This document shows, piece by piece, positions 24,086 through 32,791 of a stretch of 39,664 bases of DNA. Every line of letters starts with the position of its first letter. Within the stretch, counting starts at the first letter, position 1. Source of the stretch: an uncultured Ruminococcus sp. (GTDB lineage: Bacteria > Bacillota > Clostridia > Oscillospirales > Ruminococcaceae); NCBI GenBank assembly GCA_910576995.1, contig CAJTLC010000023.1:1-39664 (forward strand). Reading direction: 5' to 3'. Position numbers and translations under genes: made by a program. The notes beneath the pieces are model-generated. The model saw nothing but the letters and a program-made list of their open reading frames with translations. It had not been told where the DNA came from and made no database searches.

Positions 24086-24754
24086 ATGAACGAAAACAAA
24101 AAAATAATTATCGAGAAAAGAATCCAAAAGACAGGCGAAAATCTCAGAAAAAACAATATGGAATTTTACTACGCTCCCCAAAAAGAGGACGTCGCGGATA
24201 TTGTTAAGGAATTGCTGAACGACGGCGACGTCATAACTCACGGCGGTACGGTTTCAATGACTGAATGCGGTCTGAATGAACTGATTTCCTCCCCTGCTTA
24301 CCGGTATCTCGACCGTTCGAAATGTGCGCCCGAAGAAGTTGCCGATCTTTACAGAAAAGCATTTTTCGCCGACGTTTATATTTCAAGTTCCAACGCGATA
24401 ACCGAGGACGGCGTACTTTATAACGTTGATGGCAACAGCAACAGAATAGCTGCAATAGCTTACGGTCCGAAATCCGTGATCATTATTGCGGGTTATAATA
24501 AGATCGTCCGTGATCTCGAAGAAGCTGAAATCCGCGTAAAACAAGAAGCTGCTCCGCCCAACTGCGTGCGTCTTGACTGCCATACCCCCTGCGCCGAAAC
24601 CGGAGAATGCATTTCGCTGAAAAAAGACGGCAGACAGATTTATGACGGCTGCGGAGGCGACGGCAGAATTTGCTGCAACTACCTCATTTCGGCTCAGCAA
24701 AGACATAAGGGCAGAATAAAAGTTATCCTCGTAGGCGAAGAACTTGGATTTTAG
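24086..24754 (+). CDS. LUD-domain protein (LutC/YkgG-like)
   Basis: The 222-residue protein is a single LUD domain (lactate utilisation family, formerly DUF162/DUF1121). Visible hallmarks are VITHGGTVSMTECG near residue 50-63, the SSNAITEDG motif near 98-107, GNSNRIAAIAYGPKSVIIIAG, and a C-terminal cysteine cluster (CHTPCAETGEC and GRICCNYLI) that recurs in this anaerobe subgroup. It stands alone, without LutA or LutB, so a role in lactate oxidation is not supported. AAGGAG lies upstream of the ATG. Confidence 0.87.
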   Translation: MNENKKIIIEKRIQKTGENLRKNNMEFYYAPQKEDVADIVKELLNDGDVITHGGTVSMTECGLNELISSPAYRYLDRSKCAPEEVADLYRKAFFADVYISSSNAITEDGVLYNVDGNSNRIAAIAYGPKSVIIIAGYNKIVRDLEEAEIRVKQEAAPPNCVRLDCHTPCAETGECISLKKDGRQIYDGCGGDGRICCNYLISAQQRHKGRIKVILVGEELGF

Positions 24755-24765
24755 AGGTGATACAT

Positions 24766-25563
24766 ATTTTCAGCGTCTATCAGACTTTAAGTTTTTTTGT
24801 TATATATTCGTTTTTCGGTTGGTGTCTCGAAGTCGTTTATCAGGCGGTCGAGCATGGAAAATTTATCAACCGAGGTTTTCTCAACGGTCCGTACTGCCCT
24901 ATCTACGGGTTCGGAGCTGTGATCGTCATCTCTTCTCTTTTACCGATCAGCGAAAATGTTTTCATTTTATATGTCGGTTCAATTCTTCTCACTTCTGCTC
25001 TTGAACTTCTGACAGGCTTTGTGCTTGAAAAGATTTTTCATCAGCATTGGTGGGATTATTCCGAGGAAAAATTCAACATAGGCGGTTATATATGCCTAAA
25101 ATTCTCGCTTTTATGGGGCGTTGCCTGCCTTATAGCAGTAAGGATAATACACCCTATGATAGAGAAGTTCGTAAACTGGATTCCCCACACTATCGGCGTT
25201 ATAACTATAAGCACGATCTGCGTCGGATTTGCAAGCGATTTCATAATTACCGTCTCGGCAATACTGAACATCAAGAAGAAAATGCGTATTCTTGAGGGGA
25301 TTTCTGCCGAAATGCGTAAAATCTCCGACAAAACGGGCGAAAAACTTTTCAGCGGAGTTGAAACGATCCGCAGCAAAAGCGAGGAATTGAATGAAAAAAA
25401 TGCCCAGCGTAAAAAGCGTTTGGAAGAACTTTCCGCTAAATATAAGGAAATTTCAGAGAAAAAAGGATTTAATGGAAGACGACTTGAGCATTCGTTCAGA
25501 AAACTTAAACTTTTTAGCGATAAAAATAATGGAATATCGCACGAAAAAGGTAATAAAAATTGA
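24766..25563 (+). CDS. Putative ABC-transporter type IV membrane protein (DUF1113), probable ATT start
   Basis: The protein of about 265 residues has five or so membrane helices in its first 170 residues and the family signature FFGWCLEVVYQAVEHGKFINRGF...GPYCPIYG, followed by a charged helical tail (about 185-265, likely coiled coil). Function is unknown despite the family name. The start is odd: GAGGTGAT at 24754-24761 is a strong ribosome binding site but no ATG, GTG or TTG lies at a suitable distance after it. The only conventional candidate, GTG at 24757, is inside that site. ATT at 24766, eight bases after GAGG, fits best. Confidence 0.8.
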   Translation: MFSVYQTLSFFVIYSFFGWCLEVVYQAVEHGKFINRGFLNGPYCPIYGFGAVIVISSLLPISENVFILYVGSILLTSALELLTGFVLEKIFHQHWWDYSEEKFNIGGYICLKFSLLWGVACLIAVRIIHPMIEKFVNWIPHTIGVITISTICVGFASDFIITVSAILNIKKKMRILEGISAEMRKISDKTGEKLFSGVETIRSKSEELNEKNAQRKKRLEELSAKYKEISEKKGFNGRRLEHSFRKLKLFSDKNNGISHEKGNKN

Positions 25564-25634
25564 ATCGAAATTTATGAACGCCAAATATGTTAGCACATCA
25601 TAACTTATAAATGATATTCTTTTGTCAAAATCAC

Positions 25635-25663
25635 TTGATTAAAAAGTCGAAATGTTGTATAAT
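25635..25663 (+). promoter_or_regulatory. Promoter of the NifU-like/GGGtGRT operon
   Basis: -35 TTGATT (25635-25640) and -10 TATAAT (25658-25663) with a 17-base spacer, 55 bases before the start codon. A small GGGAC/GTCCT hairpin lies near the transcript 5' end. Confidence 0.75.
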
Positions 25664-25717
25664 ATTATTGTATGTGGGACGGCTCGTCTGTCCTAATATC
25701 TGAAAGGAGTATTAATA

Positions 25718-26410
25718 ATGATTTATTCTCATGAAGTTGAAACAATGTGCCCGATCGCACAGGGCGTCGCTCACGGTGCAGCTCCGATTCCTGAGGAAGC
25801 AAAATGGGTAAAAGCTAAGGAGATAAAGGATATTTCCGGTTTCACACACGGTATCGGCTGGTGCGCTCCCCAGCAGGGTACTTGCAAACTTACTCTCAAT
25901 GTTAAGGAGGGCGTTATTCAGGAAGCTCTCGTTGAGACTATCGGCTGCTCAGGCATGACTCACTCCGCTGCTATGGCGTCTGAGATCCTCCCCGGCAGAA
26001 CTATCCTCGAGGCTCTTAATACCGACCTCGTTTGCGACGCTATCAATACAGCTATGAGAGAACTTTTCCTCCAGATCGTTTACGGACGTTCTCAGTCCGC
26101 TTTTTCAGAGGGCGGTCTCGTTGTTGGCGCAGGTCTCGAAGATCTCGGTAAGGGACTCCGTTCACAGGTCGGCACAATGTACGGCACTCTTGCTAAAGGT
26201 CCTCGTTACCTCGAAATGACCGACGGTTATGTTACGGGTCTTGCGCTTAACGAAGAAAATGAGATCATCGGCTATAAGTTCGTAAACTTCGGCAAGATGA
26301 TGGACTTCATCAAGGCGGGCGACGACGCAAATACTGCTTTCGAAAAAGCTCAGGGTCAATATGGCAGAGTTGACGACGCAGTTAAGATCGTTGATCCCAG
26401 AAAAGAATAA
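25718..26410 (+). CDS. NifU-like iron-sulfur cluster scaffold protein, partner of GGGtGRT protein
   Basis: The 230-residue protein shows a NifU/IscU-like core with cysteines at GWCAPQQGTC (about residues 49-56) and IGCSG (about 76-80), and a further Cys in DLVCDAIN. It is longer than IscU (about 130 residues), with an N-terminal extension (MCPIAQGVAHGAAPIP) and a C-terminal domain including a beta-rich EMTDGYVTGLALN segment. GAAAGGAG precedes the ATG. It is always seen next to GGGtGRT protein in anaerobes as far as I know. Codon use is strongly biased, as in highly expressed genes. Function beyond probable cluster handling is not established. Confidence 0.85.
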   Translation: MIYSHEVETMCPIAQGVAHGAAPIPEEAKWVKAKEIKDISGFTHGIGWCAPQQGTCKLTLNVKEGVIQEALVETIGCSGMTHSAAMASEILPGRTILEALNTDLVCDAINTAMRELFLQIVYGRSQSAFSEGGLVVGAGLEDLGKGLRSQVGTMYGTLAKGPRYLEMTDGYVTGLALNEENEIIGYKFVNFGKMMDFIKAGDDANTAFEKAQGQYGRVDDAVKIVDPRKE

Positions 26411-26424
26411 GGAGGACACTTAAA

Positions 26425-27423
26425 ATGGCTTTATTTGAATCATATGAGAGACGCGAAAAGCAGATCCTTGACGTTATCAAGGCTTACGGCATTAATACTA
26501 TTGAAGAATGCGCCGATATCTGCAAGGAAAAAGGTCTTGATATCTATAAACTCGTTGAGGGAATTCAGCCTATCTGCTTTGAAAACGCTAAGTGGGCTTA
26601 CACTGTAGGCTGCGCTATCGCTATCAAGAAGGGCTGTACAAGAGCTGCTGACGCTGCCGCCGCTATTGGCGAGGGTCTTCAGGCTTTCTGCATTCCCGGT
26701 TCCGTTGCAGATCAGCGTAAGGTTGGTCTCGGTCACGGAAATCTCGGTAAGATGCTCCTCGAAGAAGAAACTGAATGTTTCGCATTCTTAGCAGGTCATG
26801 AATCTTTCGCAGCGGCTGAAGGCGCTATCGGTATTGCTGAAAAAGCTAACAAGGTTCGTCAAAAGCCTCTCCGCGTTATCCTTAACGGTCTTGGTAAAGA
26901 CGCCGCTCAGATAATCGCTCGTATTAACGGATTTACATATGTTGAAACTGAAATGGATTACCACACAGGCGAAGTCAAGGAAGTATTCCGCAAGCCCTAT
27001 TCAGACGGTCTCCGCGCTAAGGTAAACTGCTACGGCGCAAATGATGTAACAGAAGGCGTTGCTATCATGTGGAAAGAAAATGTCGACGTTTCGATCACAG
27101 GTAACTCAACTAATCCTACTCGTTTCCAGCACCCTGTTGCAGGTACTTACAAGAAGGAACGTACTGACGCTGGTAAGAAGTACTTCTCAGTTGCTTCAGG
27201 CGGCGGTACGGGACGCACTCTCCACCCTGATAATATGGCGGCGGGTCCTGCTTCCTACGGTATGACTGATACTATGGGACGTATGCACTCTGACGCTCAG
27301 TTTGCAGGTTCTTCTTCCGTTCCCGCTCATGTTGAAATGATGGGTCTTATCGGCATGGGCAACAATCCCATGGTCGGCGCTACAGTTGCTTGCGCAGTTG
27401 CTGTTGAAGAGGCTATGAAGTAA
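26425..27423 (+). CDS. GGGtGRT protein
   Basis: The 332-residue protein carries the name-giving motif GGGTGRT at residues 259-265, followed by LHPDNMAAGPASYG. Other marked segments are VGLGHGNLGKMLLEEETECFAFLAGHESFAAAEGAIG and NPMVGATVACAVAVEEA. The family is widespread in strict anaerobes and its function is unknown. It lies 14 bases after the NifU-like gene with AGGAGG before its ATG, and the pair ends at a strong terminator, so the two proteins probably act together. The glycine-rich motif might bind a nucleotide or cofactor; that is inference. Confidence 0.93.
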   Translation: MALFESYERREKQILDVIKAYGINTIEECADICKEKGLDIYKLVEGIQPICFENAKWAYTVGCAIAIKKGCTRAADAAAAIGEGLQAFCIPGSVADQRKVGLGHGNLGKMLLEEETECFAFLAGHESFAAAEGAIGIAEKANKVRQKPLRVILNGLGKDAAQIIARINGFTYVETEMDYHTGEVKEVFRKPYSDGLRAKVNCYGANDVTEGVAIMWKENVDVSITGNSTNPTRFQHPVAGTYKKERTDAGKKYFSVASGGGTGRTLHPDNMAAGPASYGMTDTMGRMHSDAQFAGSSSVPAHVEMMGLIGMGNNPMVGATVACAVAVEEAMK

Positions 27424-27435
27424 ATCTTGTATAAT

Positions 27436-27474
27436 AAAAATCCTCTGAATCTCGGTTCAGGGGATTTTTTTGTT
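27436..27474 (+). terminator. Rho-independent terminator after the GGGtGRT gene
   Basis: AAAATCCTCTGAA pairs with TTCAGGGGATTTT (one wobble) and is followed by seven T residues. This is the last clearly chromosomal feature before the prophage. The next 160 bases (27475-27637) are AT-rich and hold a GCACATGATGTGC palindrome and two GGTAAC direct repeats; the prophage boundary probably lies here. Confidence 0.88.
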
Positions 27475-27637
27475 TGTATAAATTGCACATGATGTGCGTA
27501 AAAAATATAAATAGGTAACATAAAGGTAACAAATGATAGCTAAAAATATTGTAAACTTTTTGTGAACTTTCATCAATATTCAACGGGTATTCATTGAAAT
27601 AAGGCTGTATTTAGCCGTATAGTGAAAGGTGGTGTTA

Positions 27638-29710
27638 ATTATTTTTGAATTAACAAAACAGCAAGCCGAAAACAGTCTTGCTGCAAAAGAAAAAGACGGA
27701 AAAGCCGTTGCGTCGGCTCTTATCGATATCCTCGAAAACACGGCGTATTTCAGCGAAACTCAGGAGCAGCTTACGGCGAATCTCACTCTTTTGCGTAATA
27801 CGGCGATAAAAGCGGGCATGAAATCTCTGTTCGACCGCTGTCTGATTGCTGCTAAAGAAAACATCGACCCAAAGGAGATGAACGGATGCGAATGGCGGTT
27901 CAAATACAATACCGAGGATTTCGGCAGCAGCGAAGAGCCATACAGAGAGGTATTCTTTCAGCCAACGGCATTCCTGAAACAGCGTACCCTTGATCGCCTT
28001 GCCATTGAAGCTTTCAAATGCGGATACAAGGGATTCAAGGCTACATACAAGGCTTTTGAACAGTCTATGCGTAAAGGCAATGAAAGCAGCACAGCAATGA
28101 TCAATCCGTCTGATTTTCCTCAGCAGCCTATAGAGCTTGAATGCGGTGAATGGCACTGCGACAGCAGCGGCGTTTCAAAAATTATGAAAGAGAGAGTTGA
28201 ATACGCCTGCCTGCACCCGATAATGCCTGTGGAGAGGTTCGTGAACATTGATACCAGAGAAGAAAAATTAAGGGTAGCGTTCTATAAGGGACGATACTGG
28301 AGAGATTTCATTGCAAGCAAGCGCGATCTGTTCGACAGTTCGAAAATCATACAGTTTTCGGGGCTGGGCGTTTCGGTAACATCAAAATCGGCTAAGCTTC
28401 TGTCGGAATATCTTTGCGACATCGAAACGCTAAATCCTGATATTATCCCTGAAACCGAGAGTGTTGCACGGCTTGGGTATATAGGTGACGGCAGATTTTC
28501 GCCCTATGTAGATAATATCGTTTTTGACGGCGGCGCAAATTATCACACGATGTACAGCGCGATCACGGAACACGGCAGCTTTGACAAATGGCTTGAAACA
28601 GCGATAGAATGCAGAAACGACAGTCTTACGGCGCATATAATGCTTGCGGCTTCATTTGCAAGCGTGCTTATACGAAGAATCGGCGGACTTCCGTTTTTTG
28701 TACATCTTTGGGGAGGCTCTGAAACGGGCAAATCCGTTGCTCTGATGAATGCTGCATCCGTCTGGGGTGATCCTGAGATCGGAAAATACATACAGACATT
28801 TAACTCAACAGAGGTGGGAAGTGAAAAAACAGCAGCGTTTTTGAACAACATTCCTATGTGTATCGACGAAACTCAGCTTATCCCGAGAGACAGCCACGGA
28901 AACTTAAAATTCAGCGTTTACAAGCTTGCTCAGGGTGTCGGACGTACCAGAGGAACGAAAACCGGAGGTATAGAAAAAACTCCTACATGGTCGCTCTGTA
29001 TACTTAGCACAGGTGAAACCGGAATAGTCAACAACGGTGCAGGAGAGGGCGCAGTCAACCGTGTTATCGAGATCGACTGCTCAGTAGGCAGATACGTGAT
29101 AAAAGACGGTAAATCAATGGCAAGACGGCTTAAAAAAGACTACGGATTTGCAGGAAAGATGTTTGTTGAAGCCTTAGAAGATTTGGACGATGATTCGCTT
29201 TACAAAATCTATGACGGATATTATTCCAAATTGCAGGAATTTGATGTTACCGACAAGCAGTCCATGGCAGCGGCAATGATACTTACAGCAGATGAGCTTG
29301 CGGATAAATTTATTCTCAAAACAGGAAAGCATCTTGAAGCTAAAGAGATTGCGGAATTTCTTAAAACCAAGGCTTCCGTTTCTTTAGGCGAGCGAGGCTA
29401 CTCCCATATGTGCGACTGGGTCGCTCTTAACGCGAACAAATTCAAGGCGCTTAATGAAAATACCGATATTTACGGTATTATAGAAAACGATTGGGCATAT
29501 ATAAATCGCGCTATTTTCCGAAAGGCATCTTCCGAAGCCGGATATGATGACAAGGCTCTTCTGGCGTGGCTAAAGCATGAGAATCTTATCCAAACAAGAG
29601 GAAAACGCTTTACAAGGGGTAAACGTCTTAATGGCGTGAATACTGAATGCGTGGTTATGAAGCTGCCGAGTGGAAGAAATGAGGGTGATGAATATGAAGA
29701 ACTTCTTTAA
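27638..29710 (+). CDS. Phage DUF927-family ATPase (primase-helicase-like), probable ATT start
   Basis: The protein of about 690 residues has a DUF927 ATPase region in its middle: Walker A GGSETGKS at about residues 359-366 and Walker B PMCIDETQL at about 405-413, followed by arginine-rich GVGRTRGTK. Such proteins sit in the replication modules of prophages and mobile elements and are thought to act as helicase-loader or helicase. No primase active-site motifs were recognised in the N-terminal 200 residues. AAAGGTGG at 27625-27632 is followed by no ATG or TTG; GTG codons overlap it. ATT at 27638 or 27641 has the right spacing. Confidence 0.8.
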   Translation: MIFELTKQQAENSLAAKEKDGKAVASALIDILENTAYFSETQEQLTANLTLLRNTAIKAGMKSLFDRCLIAAKENIDPKEMNGCEWRFKYNTEDFGSSEEPYREVFFQPTAFLKQRTLDRLAIEAFKCGYKGFKATYKAFEQSMRKGNESSTAMINPSDFPQQPIELECGEWHCDSSGVSKIMKERVEYACLHPIMPVERFVNIDTREEKLRVAFYKGRYWRDFIASKRDLFDSSKIIQFSGLGVSVTSKSAKLLSEYLCDIETLNPDIIPETESVARLGYIGDGRFSPYVDNIVFDGGANYHTMYSAITEHGSFDKWLETAIECRNDSLTAHIMLAASFASVLIRRIGGLPFFVHLWGGSETGKSVALMNAASVWGDPEIGKYIQTFNSTEVGSEKTAAFLNNIPMCIDETQLIPRDSHGNLKFSVYKLAQGVGRTRGTKTGGIEKTPTWSLCILSTGETGIVNNGAGEGAVNRVIEIDCSVGRYVIKDGKSMARRLKKDYGFAGKMFVEALEDLDDDSLYKIYDGYYSKLQEFDVTDKQSMAAAMILTADELADKFILKTGKHLEAKEIAEFLKTKASVSLGERGYSHMCDWVALNANKFKALNENTDIYGIIENDWAYINRAIFRKASSEAGYDDKALLAWLKHENLIQTRGKRFTRGKRLNGVNTECVVMKLPSGRNEGDEYEELL

Positions 29711-29711
29711 A

Positions 29712-30010
29712 TGTGGCAGCCGTGTGACACTGACGTGGCATAAATGTGGCTTTTTTTAAAGTCGAAAAATCCCTATATTTCGCAGTTTTTTTAAAAATGT
29801 GGCACTGTGGCACATTTTCTCCGAGATATACTATATATGTATGTGTATTAAAATGAGTATAAAGTTAATAAACAAAACAATATGAATAAAAAATTTCCCT
29901 ATAAGGCAATGCGTAAAATAGTGCCACAGTGCCACAACGCACGTTAAACGTCAGTATATAGCCAAAAATCTTGTGGAACTTGTTTGCCACAGTACGTCAC
30001 ACACGCCACA
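29712..30010. other. Candidate phage replication origin: mirrored TGTGGC repeats around an AT-rich core
   Basis: TGTGGC (or CGTGGC) occurs five times in forward orientation at 29712, 29734, 29745, 29798 and 29806. Its complement GCCACA occurs four times at 29923, 29931, 29986 and 30005. The two innermost clusters, TGTGGCACTGTGGCAC at 29798-29813 and GTGCCACAGTGCCACA at 29921-29936, are near-mirror images. Between them lie about 105 bases of very AT-rich DNA. This 316-base gap has no gene and sits between the two replication ATPase genes. The layout of iterons plus an unwinding region is that of an origin. Confidence 0.55.
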
Positions 30011-30026
30011 CAAAGGAGTGAGAAAA

Positions 30027-31386
30027 ATAAAATTACGCGAATATCAAGTTGAATTAATTAATAATATCAGGCGATCTGTAAAAACAGGTCATAGATCGGT
30101 GCTTGCCGTTCTGGGATGCGGAGGCGGTAAATCAGTGATTCAAGCCGATATAGCGCGCTCTGCGACTTCTAAAGGGCAACAGAGTTTTGTTTCTGGTGCA
30201 TCGCAGGGAATTATGTCAACAAATTAAAAATACATTCATAAGTCAAGGCGTCGATATGAATTTATGCTCCGTGAGTATGATTCAGACCGTCAGCCGAAAT
30301 ATCGCGAAAATCCCCGAACCTGCGCTGATTATTACCGATGAAGCGCATCACAGCACGGCGAATACATACCGCAGGATTTACGATCACTTCCCGAACGCCC
30401 TGAAACTCGGCTTTACCGCAACCCCGATTCGCCTGAACAGCGGCGGTCTGGGCGATGTTTACGACGATCTGATCACTTCCGTTTCAACCAAATGGCTTAT
30501 AAAAAATCAATATCTATCACCATATAAATACTACAGCGTAAAACTTGCCGATACCTCGCATTTGCACACGAAAGCAGGCGAATTCAAAGCGGACGAGCTC
30601 GCCTGTCTTATGCAGAACAAGTTCATCTACGGCGAAACGGTCGCGCAGTGGGAGAAACTCGCCAAAAACAAGAAAACCATCGTCTATTGTGCAAGCGTGG
30701 AAGCCTCTAAAATGACCGCAGAGGAGTTCTCAAACGCAGGGTATACAAGTGTCAGTCTCGACGGGAAAACGCCTAAAATCGAGCGTAAGGCGGCTATGGA
30801 GCGTTTCCGAAGCGGCGATGTGAAAATTCTCTGCAACTGTAATCTCTTCGGCGAGGGGCTGGACGTTCCCGACTGCGAATGTGTCGTGCTTCTCAGACCT
30901 ACTCAAAGCCTGACGTTATATATTCAGCAGTCAATGAGGAGTATGCGTTATATGCCCGATAAAACGGCGATAATCATTGACCATGTAGGCAACTGTTATC
31001 TTCACGGTCTGCCGGATGATGATAGAAAATGGACCTTAGAACCTACAAATAAACAGGAAAATATTGTAAAAATCAGGGAGTGTCCGAACTGCTATGCTGT
31101 CTATCCTCCCGCGCTGAAAAAGTGTCCCTACTGCCAAACCGAAGCCGTCCGTGAGATTCGTCACGAAAATAAAACTACGGTCGAGGTCGATCTTGTCGAG
31201 ATCAAAAGGAAAAATGATTTACAAAATACTAAGCTCAGCGACGCAATCCTCGACACTTGGGAAGAGATCGTCGAATTTCAGAAAGCACATAAGTACAAGT
31301 TCGCTTGGTGCATTCGAGCAGCCGTCGCCCGAAATATTCCCGTGCCGTCTAAGTATAGTTACATGAGAAAAATTATAGGAGTGTGA
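30027..31386 (+). CDS. Phage DEAD/DEAH-box helicase, interrupted by a frameshift
   Basis: The superfamily II helicase is split between two frames. The first part (from 30027, residues 1-53) contains KLREYQVELI and Walker A GCGGGKS. The second (readable from 30187) begins LFLVHRRELCQQI and holds the DEAH motif (ITDEAHH), motif III (GFTATP), motif VI (QSMRSMRY) and a C-terminal zinc ribbon (CPNCYAVYP...CPYCQ). Removing one T from the TTTT run at 30185-30188 restores a continuous protein of about 452 residues. AAAGGAG at 30012-30018 is eight bases before an ATA codon at 30027 (family N-terminus KLREYQ); GTG at 30018 overlaps the binding site. Mutation, sequencing error and programmed shifting are all possible. 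Confidence 0.82.
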
Positions 31387-31391
31387 TAATT

Positions 31392-31706
31392 ATGACCGAA
31401 CATGATATCCAAAACGCCGTCCGCCTGAAACTTTCAGAACTCGGATTCGCGGTTTTTCGCATAAATTCAGGGAAATTCAAGCTCGCAGACGGTCGCTGGT
31501 TCGACGTCGGCGTGCCGAAAGGATTCAGCGATCTTATCGCAGTCAGGAATGGTAAAATCTGCTTCATCGAGGTAAAATCCGAAAAGGGCAAGGCAAGTTC
31601 CGATCAACTCAACTTTTTGGCTGTGATGCGTGAGAAATATGGCTGTATATCGGGAATAGTCCGCAGTGTCGACGATGCTGTAAAACTCGTCGGAGGTGCA
31701 AAATGA
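31392..31706 (+). CDS. Phage VRR-NUC domain nuclease
   Basis: The 104-residue protein has the PD-(D/E)XK-type VRR-NUC core: GFSDLIAV supplies the catalytic Asp and CFIEVKSEKGKASSDQ the Glu-x-Lys. Such small nucleases accompany helicases in phage replication modules and may act on branched DNA. The start ATG at 31392 follows AGGAG in the end of the helicase gene. The end overlaps the next gene by four bases (ATGA). Confidence 0.88.
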   Translation: MTEHDIQNAVRLKLSELGFAVFRINSGKFKLADGRWFDVGVPKGFSDLIAVRNGKICFIEVKSEKGKASSDQLNFLAVMREKYGCISGIVRSVDDAVKLVGGAK

Positions 31707-32095
31707 CTCCGAAAGATATCGAGATCCTCGCTAACAAAAATCGCCCTATGCCCCAATATTCCGACTTCTGTGATGTATCCCTCTTTCAAGCTTTCGCAAA
31801 TCTTTACAGCAGACTCAATCTTCATGAAGTTCAGCGCGATCAGGCTAAGATCGAGAAAAAAATTATCCTGCAAACCTATGCACGTATCAAATCCGAAAAT
31901 CAACGATATATCGAGGTTTACAAAGCTTATCAGGAGAATATCCGCAAAGCCGGCACGCTCCTCTCCGATATCGAAAAATCCCATGATACTGCCGAAATCG
32001 CTCTTAAAGCCTGTGAGTGTATAGGGCTAATGACCGGCGATAAGGAGTTTTTGATCAGGCAGAAATGTAAATTTATGGAGGAATTTAAAAAATGA
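31703..32095 (+). CDS. Phage protein of unknown function (130 residues)
   Basis: A soluble, highly charged helical protein with a likely coiled-coil stretch at about residues 35-90 and a cysteine pair near residues 109-127. No family was recognised. GGAGGTG precedes the ATG, and both ends overlap neighbouring genes by four bases, so it is part of the early operon. Confidence 0.7.
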   Translation: MTPKDIEILANKNRPMPQYSDFCDVSLFQAFANLYSRLNLHEVQRDQAKIEKKIILQTYARIKSENQRYIEVYKAYQENIRKAGTLLSDIEKSHDTAEIALKACECIGLMTGDKEFLIRQKCKFMEEFKK

Positions 32096-32301
32096 ACCGT
32101 GAGATTTTATTCAGAGGGAAACGCGTTGACAACGGCGAATTGCCTGTCGAATACGAAGCTGACGGCTACGATGATAACGGAGAGCTGATATACGACACAG
32201 CTTATTGCCCTAACTGCCGTAATGAATACGAGGTTGACTACGATTATCATGACAACTACTGCCGTAAATGCGGACAAAAATTAGATTGGAGGACTGACTA
32301 A
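32092..32301 (+). CDS. Small zinc-ribbon protein with YopX-like N-terminus
   Basis: The 69-residue protein begins NREILFRGKRVDNGE, which is like the first strand of phage YopX proteins, but then ends in a zinc ribbon (CPNC at about 41-44, CRKC at about 59-62). It looks like a fusion or a shortened relative. GGAGG lies upstream of the ATG. Confidence 0.7.
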   Translation: MNREILFRGKRVDNGELPVEYEADGYDDNGELIYDTAYCPNCRNEYEVDYDYHDNYCRKCGQKLDWRTD

Positions 32302-32302
32302 T

Positions 32303-32791
32303 ATGCTTGAACCAGCAATACTTTACAAAAACGAAATACACAAGAAATTTCAAGAGTACTCATACAGCAACGACATGATCTATTACACCGGCTATCTGGG
32401 AAACGAGTTGCCGGAAATTTTAGAAAACAATGACGGCTACAACTTTCAGTACGCCATTGTCAAGGATGGTAAGCTGATAGGGTATTTCACATACTGCATC
32501 GACTGGTATACTTCATGTGCAAGCCGATTCGGATTGTTTTCCTTTGACAGAGGAAACAGAACTATCGGAATTGACGTGTATCGGGAGATGAAAAAGATTA
32601 TTAACGACTACCGTATGCACCGTATCGAGTGGCGAATGATAGGCGGCAATCCTGTCGAGAAGCACTACGATAAATTCTGCAAGAAGTTCAATGGAAAGAA
32701 ACTTGTTTTGACTGATGCAGTAAAGGACAGGCAAGGAAAGTACCATGAAGAGGTTATTTACGAAATAATTTTGAGGAGGACTGAAAAATGA
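32303..32791 (+). CDS. GNAT-like acetyltransferase-fold phage protein
   Basis: The 162-residue protein resembles GNAT N-acetyltransferases: YAIVKDGKLIGYFTYCID (strands beta 3-4) and a following GIDVYREMKKIINDY helix, then HRIEWRMIGGNPVEKHYDKFCKKF. A full acetyl-CoA loop (Q/RxxGxG/A) is not obvious, so activity is uncertain. TGGAGG precedes the ATG; the stop overlaps the next start in ATGA. Confidence 0.6.
   Translation: MLEPAILYKNEIHKKFQEYSYSNDMIYYTGYLGNELPEILENNDGYNFQYAIVKDGKLIGYFTYCIDWYTSCASRFGLFSFDRGNRTIGIDVYREMKKIINDYRMHRIEWRMIGGNPVEKHYDKFCKKFNGKKLVLTDAVKDRQGKYHEEVIYEIILRRTEK

Noticed and set aside
24086..24754. LUD protein as part of a lactate utilisation operon
   Set aside because: No LutA or LutB gene is present beside it, and the neighbours are HPF and a DUF1113 membrane protein.
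27594..27623. Promoter-like boxes TTGAAA and TATAGT, 18 bases apart, before the DUF927 gene
   Set aside because: Transcription would start inside or after the ribosome binding site of that gene, so it cannot serve it with a normal leader.
29712..30010. Repeat array read as a possible CRISPR
   Set aside because: The units are six to eight bases with uneven spacing and mirrored orientation, unlike CRISPR repeats and spacers.
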